A DNA stretch of 64,000 nucleotides from Delphinus delphis (lineage: Eukaryota > Chordata > Mammalia > Artiodactyla > Delphinidae). The notes beneath the pieces were generated by a model. The model searched no databases. It worked only from the letters and a program-made list of their open reading frames with translations, and had not been told where the DNA came from. Each line of letters begins with the position of its first letter. Position 1 is the stretch's first letter. The position numbers and the translations under genes are program-made. The stretch spans positions 80,542,731-80,606,730 of the forward strand of contig NC_082688.1 in assembly GCF_949987515.2 (NCBI RefSeq), written 5' to 3'. This document shows, piece after piece, positions 11,256 through 22,355 of this stretch.

Positions 11256-11384
11256 GAAAAAGTATAGAGTTTAATCAGTGGTGGGTACATAGAAACCTAA
11301 GCAACTGTGGGAAAAAAAACCAAAACAATTATTTTTCCCCATAAAAGGCAACACGGCTCAACTGTAATGCCTATATGATCACAG

Positions 11385-11560
11385 CAACTTTTTATTTAAA
11401 TTTACTATGTGCTGAGCACCAAGGTGAATGTTTTACATAAATTTCTCCCTGTAATCCTCAACACTCTATAGAATTTGGCATAATCCCCATTTTAAGGATG
11501 GGAAATAAAACTTGAAAAGGTTCTGCACAGGCCAATGAGATGTAATATAGTTAAGTCCCA
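11385..11560 (-). mobile_element. MIR fragment
   Basis: TTACTATGTGCTGAGCACCA, CCCCATTTTAAGGATGGG and AAACTTGAAAAGG match reversed MIR. Confidence 0.6.
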
Positions 11561-12124
11561 ATCGCTTATTTCCTAGGGTACAGAGCCTACAAACCAAACC
11601 AGGTACTAAATTACAAAATAACTGTTGCCTTCATAATCCTAAACTAGCAAAACAGTAGCAAGAGGCCAGGATGGAGGAGACAAAACTCTTAATTATGAAA
11701 ACAAGCCACACAACATCCAGCTGTAGACACTGCAGTCTCCAAAACACAAGACTTATAGCTAGAGACACCATTATTTGTAGCCTATCTTTAGCACGCCTTA
11801 CCATCTCCCTAACTTTTCCTGACAGTCATATACACTCAGAAAAATAGCAATGTTGAACAACATGAACATTTAAAATAACATCAAAGTAAACCCTTTTATA
11901 TTTTCAAGAATTTTAAATCACTGCTTGAATCGAAGGTCCATTGGAACTTCACAACTAGGAGGTCACTGGTGATCACTGCCAATACAGCTTTGAAACAGTG
12001 GTGTGGAAAAAGCCAAGGTGAGTGAGGGAGAGTGGCAGTAAACTAATCATACTTGCAAGAGGTGGTAGCTAGAAAGAGATACAGAGCATCAAAGCAGAAT
12101 TTTGTCAGGATGAGGTACATTGAG
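11561..12124. other. UBAP2 intron 1, unrecognised sequence
   Basis: No exon, repeat family or RNA gene identified. Confidence 0.45.
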
Positions 12125-12245
12125 CAATTCTAATACACTGTAAGCCCCATGAGGACAGTGATTACATCTGTCCTGTCGCTTTTGTTCTTCCAGGGCCTAA
12201 CACAGGGTGTGCGCTTAATTAGTTAATATATATTTACTGAACAAA
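12125..12245 (+). mobile_element. L2 3' end
   Basis: TGTAAGCCCCATGAGGACAG followed by GGCCTAACACAGGGTGTGCG matches the L2 3' end layout. Confidence 0.65.
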
Positions 12246-13685
12246 AGAGGCCTATCTATAAGCTGAAGAGGAGATAATTGAGAGGCATTAAATTGAGATA
12301 GCAATAAAGAAAAATGATTCACTTGGACAGGAAGAGAGTGCCCTCTCCTCAGGCCAACAGAATGAAGGGCAGGTATGGCAGCAGCTAAATTTTTAGGAGA
12401 TTAGGAGACGTACAATGGAGTCGGTTGTATTTGCCTTTACTTTTTTAGTAAAAGAGAAAAAACACCTGCAGAGAATGCATACTAGACGAGTGGGGGTGGA
12501 GGAATGTAAGAAAATGGCAAAGGTTTTAACTGCTACTAACCTGAATATGAGAGGAAGCTAAAAGAAGTAAAAAGAACAGAAAAGTGATATGGAGGATCCC
12601 AAATGAAAGCAGAAATCTTGACCTTCTAGTGGCACTAATCCACATATTACCATGAAATCAACTAGACTGTCAAAAATTCAGGATCACAACTTAAATGAAT
12701 AATCAAGGTAGAAGTGGGTTAAGATGAACAGATCCTTTGCTGAAATATCCCACAAAATAAAAAGAACTTGAATTTCAAACTAGAAAGAGTCCACTTACTC
12801 AAGTCACGGATGATGTCGCCAGGTGAAGAGCTGCTCATATCTACCTCTAACACTGGGGCCTTTCTCATAAGCTTTAAGCTTCAATACATATTTGAAAACA
12901 TCCCTTCCTAAAGAATGTTCTCTCTCCAGTTTATTACAACCCTGGATGCCAGATTCGCAACCCCATTAAAGGTAAAAATAACACTTTAAAGTAATGTTTT
13001 GCATTAAACATGTGTTTCATTCTAATATAATATGGTGACTCAATCTTTTGGGCCATTAAGTACTTAGACAATTTGAAGAAAACTATGGACCCCCCCACCT
13101 CAGAAAAAGGCATATCCACAGAAATTTCTGCCTGAAATTTCAGGAGAATTATATCTCATCTCTCCCCTGCCTTCCCCCAAAACCCATCCATGAACAGCCC
13201 ACTCCACCTCCTCAATGCCCATGGATGGATACCCAGGCCAAAAACCCTGCTCTAAGAATTTAGTAGAGCTCTAAACTGTACTTAAAGCTTAAGGGTATCC
13301 CAGGATCAAGCAAAATTTAAAACTATAACTGCTAATTTGGTCATTAAACAACATCATATAATTCACAATTTTTTAATGGGCTCTATTCTCCCTTAAAAAC
13401 AAAAGGCACCTGCTTTGTTCCCAAAGGAACAATTAGGGGAAAACTCTGACCCTCAATAAACTTACACTTAGTATTTAATCAACATACTACCTATGTCCTT
13501 TCTGACGAAACTGTTATCAAGATCTGCTGAGATGGTACAAACCCAATCAACTAATTGTAATGTTAAGAGTCTGCTGTTTTAGGTGAATATAATTAGCAGG
13601 AAAACGTATACATCCTCCCCTCTGAACCACACTTAAGAGCATGAATTGGAAACAGACTAACCATCTATGCCCTACAAATATCTGC
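12246..13685. other. UBAP2 intron 1, mostly unrecognised
   Basis: No mobile element recognised. It contains the candidate alternative exon at 12799-12868. Confidence 0.45.
12799..12868 (-). CDS. Possible alternative first coding exon of UBAP2 (hypothetical)
   Basis: On the minus strand an ATG at 12868 opens MRKAPVLEVDMSSSSPGDII and runs 23 codons plus one base to a strong donor (A|GTAAGT, GT at 12797-12798). A second in-frame ATG lies at 12838. Joined to exon 2 at 6885 the frame continues without a stop through the usual 5' UTR into UBAP2. The product would gain a tail with a hydrophobic core, NFLFCAYIILYILY. An in-frame TGA lies a few codons upstream of the first ATG. There is no transcript evidence; a 23-codon open stretch with one donor can occur by chance. 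Confidence 0.2.
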
Positions 13686-13689
13686 TTGA

Positions 13690-14175
13690 ATCAACTGGCC
13701 TAAATGTGGCACATAAAAAATTATGTACTTCAATGGAATATTACTCAGCCATGAAAAATGAAATATTGCCATTTGTAGCAACATGGATGCACCTTACAGA
13801 TTATCATACTGAGTGAAGTAAGCCAAATATATGATATAACCTATATGCAGAATCTAAAAAATAATACAAATGAACTTACAAAACAGAAACAGACACACAG
13901 ACACAGAAAACAAACTTATGGTTACCAAAGGATTAGGGGGAAGATATCAATAAATTAGGAATATGGAATTAACAGATACACACCACTATACATAAAATAG
14001 TTAAGCAACAAGGATTTACTGTATAGCACAGGGAACTATATTAAATATCTTGTAATAACCTATAATGGAAAATAATCAGAAAAAAATATATGTATAACTC
14101 AATCACTTTGCTGTACACCTGAAACTAACACAATATTTTAAACCAACTATACTTCAATTTAAAAAAATAAAAATA
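13690..14175 (+). mobile_element. L1 3' end, 5'-truncated
   Basis: Begins near CACATAAAAAATTATGTACT and passes AATGGAATATTACTCAGCC, CTGTATAGCACAGGGAACTA and TGTACACCTGAAACTAACAC to an A-rich tail. Confidence 0.88.
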
Positions 14176-15271
14176 CTCCCTGGGGAAGTACAAAATAATA
14201 ATAACAACGTATTTCACATCAAAAAATTTTAAATGTTGAGCCTACTAGATTGAAAATTAAATTTGGGATTTAACACTGTCTGCCACTTAAAAGATGATTC
14301 AATGGATGAGATGTCCAAGACAAAGGTATACTACAACGCCCTAACTGATCCAACCTATCCCCTTTAGACTGTATCATATCCAACTAGGGAAGCCTAGAAA
14401 CCCGTTATCAGCCTTCTCAAGGCCCTCTTTTTAAAAAGCCAGATTTCTCTCTCTGCTGCCAAGGCCTAAAATGGGGAAAGCATTATGTAAAAAACCAGCA
14501 CTTTTCAAAGCAGAATCAAACCTACTAAGTTTTTGGTTTGGCTCTGTTACTGCTCCAAGAGCTACTACAAGGCATTTGAAATTGCCGGAACCCTGCCTCC
14601 AGAAACAGAGGCTTCAAAAAAGAAGGCAGGAGAGGAATTGGAAAACAGAAACACAAAACCAATTCCAGTGGCTAAATATAAAATGTTATATCAAGTTAAA
14701 TAAAAAGCTGAAAATGGAGCGTGGCAATATATATGGCAAAATGAAAACTTTAATGTAGAACGGCCATAATATTTCATGCTTAGGGAACATGTTAAAAGTT
14801 TTAAGAATCCATTTTAGTAACAAATCATTTTTACAAAAGGGTAGCAGTAAAACAAGAATATCCACTCGGAAACAATTTCCTTAATATTCTTTTGGTCATA
14901 TTTCGTAAGAAGTCTCCACTGCCCCTTAAAGTGGCCTATCTATTGACTTATTTATTTATAATAAGCAAGCAAACACACACATCTGTATCTATGCTCATCT
15001 CTACCCAGATTATAACCATCAGGGCCCCAAATTCTTATTTCCCTTAGCCTTGCACTCCACCGCCATCCCCAGAGTATCTTTGCATCCACAGCTGCTGACA
15101 AAGGTTAGAGGTTCTGGGTCTACCATGAGGTAATTGCCAACAAAAAAATACAAATGATAACACCCTGGATTGAAACCAGAAATAATGGAGTCACCTATAA
15201 GGGGTTAGCGAGACAGTTTTGAAAGGACCCTGCTTTTCAAGTGTACGATTCAGAGGAATGAGGAACATTAG
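14176..15271. other. UBAP2 intron 1, unrecognised sequence
   Basis: Single-copy appearance. A 95-codon open frame at 14471-14758 has no recognisable domain and no flanking splice logic. Confidence 0.45.
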
Positions 15272-15289
15272 TTAAAAAATAAAAGGTCA

Positions 15290-15396
15290 GTGCTCGTTTC
15301 AGCAGCACATATACTAAAACTGGAACGATACAGAGAAGATTAGCATGGCCCCTGCACAAGGATGACAAGCAAATTCATGAAGCATTCCACTTTTTT
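15290..15396 (+). pseudogene. RNU6 pseudogene: U6 snRNA retrocopy
   Basis: The sequence follows U6 from its first base (GTGCTCG) through GCAGCACATATACTAAAA and GATTAGCATGGCCCCTGC to a T run. About seven substitutions are visible, mostly CpG decay. There is no visible upstream PSE or TATA at the U6 promoter spacing, and the copy is flanked by a TSD, so it is a retrocopy and not a live gene. Confidence 0.93.
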
Positions 15397-15446
15397 TTAA
15401 CACAACGTTGTAAAGCAACCATACTCCAATAAAAATTAATTAAAAA
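15397..15446 (+). mobile_element. L1 3' tail fused to the U6 retrocopy
   Basis: Directly after the U6 T run comes AACACAACGTTGTAAAGCAA and ATACTCCAATAAAAATTAAT, which is the 3' end of the local L1 family (compare about 28935-28985). The orientation matches U6. With the outer TSD (15272-15289 and 15660-15679) this is one U6-L1 chimeric insertion, later split in its tail by a SINE. Confidence 0.8.
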
Positions 15447-15659
15447 GGGCTTCCCTGGTGGCGCAGTGGTTGAGAGTCCGCCTGCCGATGCAGGGGACAT
15501 GGGTTCGTGCCCCGGTCCGGGAAGATCCCACATGCCGCGGAGCGGCTGGGCCTGTGAGCCATGGCCGCTAAGCCTGCGCGTCCGGAGCCTGTGCTCCGCA
15601 ACGGGAGAGGCCACAACAGTGAGAGGCCCGCGTACCGCAAAAAAAAAAAAAAAAAAAAA
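15447..15659 (+). mobile_element. CHR SINE, group A, in the U6-L1 tail
   Basis: Near-intact young copy with GAGAGTCCGCCTGCCGATGC and a pure A tail. It sits inside the A-rich tail of the U6-L1 chimera, so it is younger than the chimera. Confidence 0.93.
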
Positions 15660-15854
15660 TTAAAAAAAATAAAAGGCCAAAAAATAAATAAGTAAATAAA
15701 AGACAATATTACCATACCTCATTGTCACTCACCACTCTGAGAGGAATGATGGGTAGAAGGGGCTGAGTCAGCCGCAGAAAAATGACAAAATATCTACCCC
15801 CAGCATGGAATAACCTACTTGGCAGGTGATGGGCTATCAGAAAGGCCTGACTGG

Positions 15855-15981
15855 GTAATTCCCTGGCAGTCCAATGGATAGGATTCTGTGCTTTCACTGC
15901 CACAGGCCCGGGTTCAATCCCTGGTCAGGGAACTAAAATCCCATAATCCACACAGAGAGGCCAAAAAACAAACAAACAAAG
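15855..15981 (+). mobile_element. CHR SINE, group C
   Basis: TSD AAGGCCTGACTGG at 15842-15854 and AAGGCTTGACTGG at 15982-15994. Confidence 0.92.
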
Positions 15982-16293
15982 AAGGCTTGACTGGAACACT
16001 GTAGATATAGGGGGAAAGCCTCTTAAGAAAAAGAGAAGTTCCATGCAGACTCAATTCTACACTATAATATTAAGGAAAGCAAAAAAGACTGAAGATAGGA
16101 GGTAAATCCACAATTGTGAATGAGGAGACTAGAGGACCACAATCCTGGAAATCAACAAGACTTCTGCTGTAAAGAACATGTACTAATCATAGTTTTTTTT
16201 TAAAAAAAAAAGTGGCTCCTGAAATCAATCCTGGATAAATCTGAGAAACTGAGCAGAAAAAGACAAGAAATATAAGTTCAAAGCTTGTACTGG

Positions 16294-16621
16294 GGGGCTT
16301 CCCTCATGGCGCAGTGGTTAAGAATCCGCCTGCCAATGCAGGAGACATGAGTTCGAGCCCTGGTCCAGGAAGATCCCACATGCCACGGAGCAACTAGGCC
16401 CGTGTGCCACAACTACTGAGCCTGCGCTCTAGAGCCCGCGAGCCACGACTACTGAGCCTGCGTGCCACAACTGCTGAAGCTGTGAGCCTAGAGGACATGC
16501 TCCACAACAAGAGAAGCCACCGCAATGAGAAGCCCGCACACCACAACCAAGAGCAGCCCCCGCTCGCCGCAACTAGAGAAAGCCCGCATGCAGCAACGAA
16601 GACCAAATGCAGCCAAAAAAT
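16294..16621 (+). mobile_element. CHR SINE, group B
   Basis: TSD AAAGCTTGTACTGG at 16280-16293 and 16622-16635, identical. Confidence 0.93.
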
Positions 16622-16665
16622 AAAGCTTGTACTGGACTAAAGCTGTGGTCAAGAAATATTTATGA

Positions 16666-16787
16666 GGAATTCCCTGGCGGTCCAGTGGTTAGGACTCTGC
16701 ACTTCCACTGCTGGGGGCCCAGGTTCGATCCCTGGTCAGGGAACGAAGATCCTGGAGGCCACGCAGTGTGGCCAAAAAAAAAAAAAA
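16666..16787 (+). mobile_element. CHR SINE, group C
   Basis: Head GGAATTCCCTGGCGGTCCAG and an A tail after GGCC. No clear TSD was found. Confidence 0.88.
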
Positions 16788-16899
16788 GTATTACAAAAAG
16801 AACTGAGGTCAAGCAGCATTACAAACATCCTAATTTGTAGAACAGAGGCATTCCTAGCAAAGCTAAGTACACTTTTTAATATTTAGAGCTGCAAATTTA

Positions 16900-17110
16900 T
16901 TATAATAGTAGCAACTGCCATCGTATTATCGACACTCCAGGAACCACTTTACCTCCAAATTATCACATTATCTGTGCAAGGTGGGTATTACGATATCTGT
17001 TTTATAGGTGAATATATAACCTATCACATAGACCTAGGCCAAGTAATAAGGGAGTTGGGATGTACAGGTCTGTCTTGATGCCAAAGTTTGGACTCTTTCC
17101 ACTACTTCAC
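16900..17110 (-). mobile_element. MIR relic
   Basis: TTATCACATTATCTGTGCAA, GATATCTGTTTTATAGGTGA and the following ACCTAGGCCAAGTAATAAGG fit a diverged reversed MIR. Confidence 0.5.
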
Positions 17111-17174
17111 ACATTCTAGCTCCTTAATAAGTTCTCTTCAGAAAACTGTGGACCCAAGGCATTCAAAAATTAAT

Positions 17175-17290
17175 GCACCCCTATGGCTGTACAACAATAT
17201 GAATGTACTTAACGTCACTGAACTGTACACCTTAAAATGGTTAAAAAGGTAAATTTTATGTTACACACATTTTATCACAATTTAAAAAAT
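17175..17290 (+). mobile_element. Old L1 3' end fragment
   Basis: CACTGAACTGTACACCTTAA, then AAATGGTTAAAAAGGTAAAT and TTTATCACAATTTAAAAAA match the older L1 3' UTR. Confidence 0.75.
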
Positions 17291-17579
17291 CAATTCACCC
17301 AACAATTTCGCCCACAATTACTATCACATAATTAAAGAACAAGTCATTCTAATTATATTAAAGAGGCAAGACATGAAAATGAAAATATGAGGATGAAATT
17401 AGCCTTGATACTAGAACCTGATAAGGACAGTAGAAGAAACAATAATTATAAGTCAATCTCACTGACAGATGTAGCCATAAAAATTCTAAATTGAATCCAG
17501 CATTGTATAAAAAAGAAAATACACCATAACCATGTCTAGGATGTCCCAAGAATAAAGTTGGTTTAAGAAATGAAAAATC

Positions 17580-17914
17580 CTCACAGACTTAGAAACCAAA
17601 CTTATGGTTACCAAAGGGGAAAGGTGGGAGGGAGGGATAAACTGGGAGTCTGGGATTGATATATACACACTACTACCTTTAAAAAATAGTTTATTATATT
17701 ATATATATACCAAAAAGGACCTACTGTATAGCATAGGGAACTCTGCTCCATATTCTGTAACAACCTAAATGGGAAAAGAATTTGAAAAAGAACAGATACA
17801 TGTATATGTGTAACTGAATCACTTTGCTGTACACCTGAAACTAACACAACATTGTTAATCAACTATACTCCAATATAAAATTTTTTTTAATTTTTAAATA
17901 AAAATAAAATTCTG
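17580..17914 (+). mobile_element. L1 3' insertion of about 335 bp
   Basis: TSD AAGAAATGAAAAATC at 17565-17579 and 17915-17929 is a perfect 15-base match. The insert covers only the L1 3' UTR and tail. Confidence 0.9.
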
Positions 17915-17976
17915 AAGAAATGAAAAATCATTTAATAAAATCACTTTCACAGAATAAAATTTAAAAATTTATGATC

Positions 17977-18173
17977 GGGCTTCCCTGGTGGCGCAGTGGT
18001 TGAGAGTCCGCCTGCCGATGCAGGGGACACGGGTTCGTGCCCCGGTCCGGGAAGATCCCACATGCCGCGGAGCGGCTAGGTCCGTGAGCCATGGCTGCTG
18101 AGCCTACGTGTCCGGAGCCTGTGCTCCGCAACAGGAGAGGCCACAACAGTGAGAGGCCCGCGTACCGCAAAAA
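17977..18173 (+). mobile_element. CHR SINE, group A
   Basis: TSD AAAAATTTATGATC at 17963-17976 and 18174-18187, identical. Confidence 0.94.
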
Positions 18174-18512
18174 AAAAATTTATGATCATATAAGCATTTC
18201 AATAAAGACATTAGTGAAATTCAACATTCACTCAAAATAAAAATTCTTAGAAAACAAGAATACTTCTTTGACTTGATAAAAGGTTATCAATATAAACCTG
18301 CAGCAAAAACCACACTGAATTAAAAGCATTCCTTTAAGATAACAAAAATAAACAACAAAATACAGGCATCACTGCCGTGATCACTTCCATTTAAACACTG
18401 ATTTGGAGGTCCTAGCCAGCTCACTGTGGCAATTAAAAGACACACTCAAAAGATTAGAAAATAATATTTTAAAATATCCCACTTCCCTAATAATTGTACA
18501 AACAAGTGTAAA

Positions 18513-18560
18513 CACCTGAAACTAACACAACATTGTAAATCAACTATACTTCAACAAAAG
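18513..18560 (+). mobile_element. Ultra-short L1 insertion (48 bp)
   Basis: Only the last bases of L1 are present (CACCTGAAACTAACACAACA onward). They are flanked by AAGTGTAAA at 18504-18512 and 18561-18569. Confidence 0.75.
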
Positions 18561-18689
18561 AAGTGTAAAGAATCTTCAGCTATATTATTATAATTGGTTA
18601 AGTTTAGCAAAACTTCTAGATACAAAATAAAAATAAATGTACAAAAATTAATTACACCTATATACCAGCTAACAAAAAAAATTCTATGT

Positions 18690-18785
18690 CTATGGCTGCT
18701 TTTGCACTACAGTGGCAGTACTGAATAGTTATAACACAGGCAAAGCAGAAAATATTTCCTATCTGGCCCTTGAAAAACGTGCTCC
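18690..18785 (+). mobile_element. hAT-type MER relic
   Basis: TGGCTGCTTTTGCACTACAG and AAATATTTCCTATCTGGCCC match the end of a common nonautonomous hAT repeat. The other half is not visible. Confidence 0.5.
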
Positions 18786-19314
18786 AATACCTATTCACTC
18801 AATAAAAGTTATCATTCTTCCTCAACTAGATTCGACAAATTCCCAACGAAAGTCTAACAAGGGTTTGTCTCAAATCTGACAAGGTGATTCTAAAATTACA
18901 CAGGGGAGCAAATAGTCAACAGCTAAGACGCTCCTTAAAACAAAAACAACAAGGCCCAAGGCTGATCGTCCAGGTAGCAAGGATTATAATGCCACAGTAA
19001 TTACAACACTACAAGACTGGTACAGGGAGAGACAACCCGTGCAATGGATCAGAAGAGAAAGCCCAGAAATATGATTTCCAAAAAGATGGCAATGCATGTG
19101 GTCAGGAAAGAACAACTTTCAAAGAGGTTGAAAGAACTGGCTGACTATAGCTTTAAAAAATGTCTTTTACTAGGCCATACGTAAAAAAAGTTGTTTAACA
19201 GGTATTTTAAGAATATACAAAAGTCAAAAGTATTGATTTCAGAAGAAAATAAGGTTAATTTTTTCACCCTGTATAAAGGAATTTTTATCTCATAATAGTA
19301 ATTATTTTCTTAAG

Positions 19315-19403
19315 AGAAGCCCGTGCACTGCAACCAAGAGCAGCCCCCGCTCTACTCACTACTCTACAGCCCCCTTCACTACTAAATAGGTGTCAATATA
19401 AGA
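19315..19403. other. Patchwork insert: SINE scrap plus copied sequence
   Basis: A 40-base scrap from the middle of a group B SINE (AGAAGCCCGTGCACTGCAAC onward) abuts a short ACTC-rich stretch. Next comes CCCTTCACTACTAAATAGGT plus 12 further bases that occur again at 20754-20785 with one mismatch. It has no SINE head or tail and no TSD. Confidence 0.65.
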
Positions 19404-19428
19404 ACTGCTAAAATTGCAAAGATTAATA

Positions 19429-19550
19429 CCTTTTTTTTCTTTTGGCCACACAAGCGGCATGCGGGATCTTAGTTCCCCAACCAGGGATTGAACCCAGGCC
19501 CCCTGCAGTGGAAGAGCAGAGTCCTAACCACTGGACCTCCAGGGAAGTCC
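19429..19550 (-). mobile_element. CHR SINE, group C
   Basis: TSD CAAAGATTAATA at 19417-19428 and CAAAGATTAATA at 19551-19562. Confidence 0.93.
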
Positions 19551-19699
19551 CAAAGATTAATAACTTTAAAATTAAAAACTTCTGTTCATAAAAAAGCAGC
19601 TGGCCCTGTGAAAATACAAGCCATAAACTGGGAAATTTTTTATCAACATACATGTAACAAGAATTAGTATTTGGATTTTATCAATATTAAGAAATACTG

Positions 19700-19825
19700 G
19701 GGACTTCCCTGGTGGTCCAGTAGTTAACATTTTGCCTTCCAATGCAAGGGGGTGCGGGTTCAATCCCTGGTCAGGAAGCTAAGCTCCCACGTGCCTCGGG
19801 GCCAAAAAACCAAAACATAAAACAG
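19700..19825 (+). mobile_element. CHR SINE, group C/D
   Basis: Head GGACTTCCCTGGTGGTCCAG and B-box GGGTTCAATCCC. The tail is A-rich and interrupted. No clear TSD. Confidence 0.85.
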
Positions 19826-19873
19826 AAGGAATATTGTAACAAATTTAATAAAGACTTTAAAAATGGTCCACAT

Positions 19874-20080
19874 TGGGCTTCCCTGGTAGTGCAGTGGTTG
19901 AGAGTCCGCCTGCCGATGCAGGGGACACGGGTTCGTGCCCTGGTCCGGGAAGATCCCACATGCCGTGAAGCGGCTGGGCCCGTGAGCCATGGCCGTTGAG
20001 CCTGCGCGTCTGGAGCCTGTGCTCCGCAACAGGAGAGGCCACAACAGTGAGAGGCCCACATACCACCAAAAAAAAAAAAA
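19874..20080 (+). mobile_element. CHR SINE, group A
   Basis: TSD about GGTCCACAT, with A-rich context, at 19861-19873 and 20081-20093. Confidence 0.93.
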
Positions 20081-20117
20081 AAAAGGTCCACATCAAAGAA
20101 ATCTTAAAAAAAAACAC

Positions 20118-20300
20118 AAAATACTCTGATGGATAAACAAGGTCCTGTTGTATAGCACAGGGAACTACATTCAATATCCTGTAATAAACCATAATGGAAA
20201 AGAATATGAAAAATATATATGTAAAACTGAATCACTTTGCTGTATACCAGAAACTAACATTGTAAATCAACTATACTTCAATTAAAATACAAAGAAAGAA
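20118..20300 (+). mobile_element. L1 3' end
   Basis: TGTATAGCACAGGGAACTAC, AATCACTTTGCTGTATACCA and TCAACTATACTTCAATTAAA are L1 3' UTR landmarks. Confidence 0.85.
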
Positions 20301-20312
20301 AGAAATACTATG

Positions 20313-20432
20313 GGGAATTCCCTGTGCAGAGTGGTTAAGACTCTGCTTTCACTGCTGAGGGCCCGGGTTCAATACCCGGTCATCAGGGAACTAAGATCCC
20401 ATAAGCCACTCAGTGCAGCCAAAAAAAAAAAG
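20313..20432 (+). mobile_element. CHR SINE, group C
   Basis: TSD AGAAATACTATG at 20301-20312 and AGAAATACCATG at 20433-20444. Inserted just after an L1 tail. Confidence 0.92.
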
Positions 20433-20444
20433 AGAAATACCATG

Positions 20445-22140
20445 AAACACAAAGCAACAGAAAATTATCCAATAGGAAAACCAGCAAGAGTTTGTCAGAA
20501 CTTCATAGTAGATAACCAAAATAGCGCTTAAGTTTCCATCACAGTCCATTTAAAATATCCCAAAACAGCCTACAGATTTCTAGGATTATATTTCCTAATA
20601 CTTTTTATATATTAACTTTCCTTTGAGTTCTACAGTACATACATGCAATTCATATTTTAGCTTATCAATTCTGTTTCTTCTATATCTAACTTGTCTTCCT
20701 AACCTTAAATCATAAACGAGTTAAGACCAGAAATTCATTTTATTTTGTTTTTTCCCTTCACTACTAAATAGGTGTCAATGTAAGAGACATTTGATAAATA
20801 TGTTGAAATGACATGTGATAGAAGCTGGTAACTTATAAAAATTAAGAATGACGTAAGAAAGACCAAATCATAACAGAGCCAATGATTCCAAAAAAGAACA
20901 ATACATGAATTGAATTCTGTTTTCTAAAACAATCAGTTACAGACACCTCAAAGCAAGCACTCCCAGGATGTGAAACAATGTTCCCCTATTTATAAATCTT
21001 ACACATCTCAGGTTAATGAAATGACATTATACAAGTATTTCTAGTTATCTTTTGGACCTGTGTATCTTAAATTTAGAGAAGAGACGAATCATAATTCAGG
21101 ATACCATTTCAGGCATCACAAGGAAAATTATGTCCCTGAAACCTATTTTAGCTAGAAAAGGTTTCACAAGCTTTTCATTGAATCAGCTATTCTAATATTA
21201 TTTACTAATTTTCTTAATAGGTCCTCTGTCAACTGGAATGCTAAAGGCCACAGGCATATTACTGCACTGCCTTATACATACACTGTAAATAGCAAATAAC
21301 CAATTAACCAGAATATCTCACATGCCTAATATGCCGGTTTAAAACTTTTTACTCTATTTGAATCCATCTCTCACTGTCAGTATGAATACACACTTTGCAT
21401 ACTTTTTTGAGTTAAAGATTTTGAGATTTTTTTTGGTTTGGGTTTACTGTTTTGGTTGTATTATATAAACAAGGTTAATTGTTTTGTCACGATTATTTTA
21501 AGAGCTTTCTTTGAGTTTAGTGTTCTCAGATATGAATACAAACATATGAAACTGTCAAGCATCATACAAATGTGAAACTAGTATTTCTGAAATAAAGGGA
21601 CTACTTGATTCTTTCTAAAATCACTTTGAGCACTAATACTCTATAATTCTATGCTAAATATCTAAAAGTTAAGCATCCAACCAAAACCTGCCTGGCTGAG
21701 TGGTATTCCCAGAGTAAAACCTTTTTTTAAAAAAGTCATTTTTAGTTTACCCACAGATTTCAACAGTTCTTTTTTTAATTGAATTATGTGATCCTTTTCT
21801 CACTCATCTTTAACTGTTTAATCCTCAGTGCCCCCATTTATGAAAATAAACTAGGTACATTAAATATAACAAAATGAGAATCTCTTCTTACAGCAGTGCC
21901 ATCTGGTGATGAAAATCTGCATGTACAGAAATAAGCTAAATTGAATGGATGCTTAGATCGAGTTTTTTGATTTACAGAAGACTTTTAGTCTTAATAGTCT
22001 TGCTATTAAAACCAAACACTTTGCTGTAATGTATCTGAATCTCACTTGTCAATCAGAAAAACCATAAACTCCTTATATTTCAAACTATAAAAAATTTACT
22101 AATTCACTGCCTCAATATAAACATTAAGACTTTATATCTC
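20445..22140. other. UBAP2 intron 1, longest repeat-poor stretch
   Basis: About 1.7 kb with no young SINE or L1. It includes the second copy of the 32-base repeat (20754-20785). AT-rich; nothing coding recognised. Confidence 0.5.
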
Positions 22141-22142
22141 TA

Positions 22143-22355
22143 GGGAATTCCTTGGTGGCACAGTGGTTAAGAATCCGCCTGCCAATGCAGGGGACACGGG
22201 TTCAAGCTCTGGTCCAGGAAGATCCCACATGCCACAGAGCAGCTAAGCTCGTGCGCCACAACTACTGACGCTGAGCTCTAGAGCCCGCAAGCCACAACTA
22301 CTGAGCCTGAGTGCTGCAACTACTGAAGCCCGCACACCTAGAGCACATGCTCTAA
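22143..22355 (+). mobile_element. CHR SINE, group B, missing its 3' third
   Basis: A good head and middle run into GAGCACATGCTCTAAAGATA with no GCAACAAGAG section and no A-rich tail. It may reflect a later deletion. Confidence 0.85.

Noticed and set aside
14471..14758. 95-codon open frame as a new exon or gene
   Set aside because: Lys- and Gln-rich composition from AT-rich intron, no recognisable domain and no good splice sites.
15290..15396. Functional U6 snRNA gene
   Set aside because: It has about seven substitutions, a TSD and an L1-derived tail, and lacks a visible upstream promoter, so it is a retrocopy.
15375..15715. Many 60-110 codon frames with peptides such as GSGRAGSAAMAHGPSRSAACG
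   Set aside because: The same peptide family appears wherever a group A SINE occurs; it is a translation of the SINE in various frames, not a gene family.
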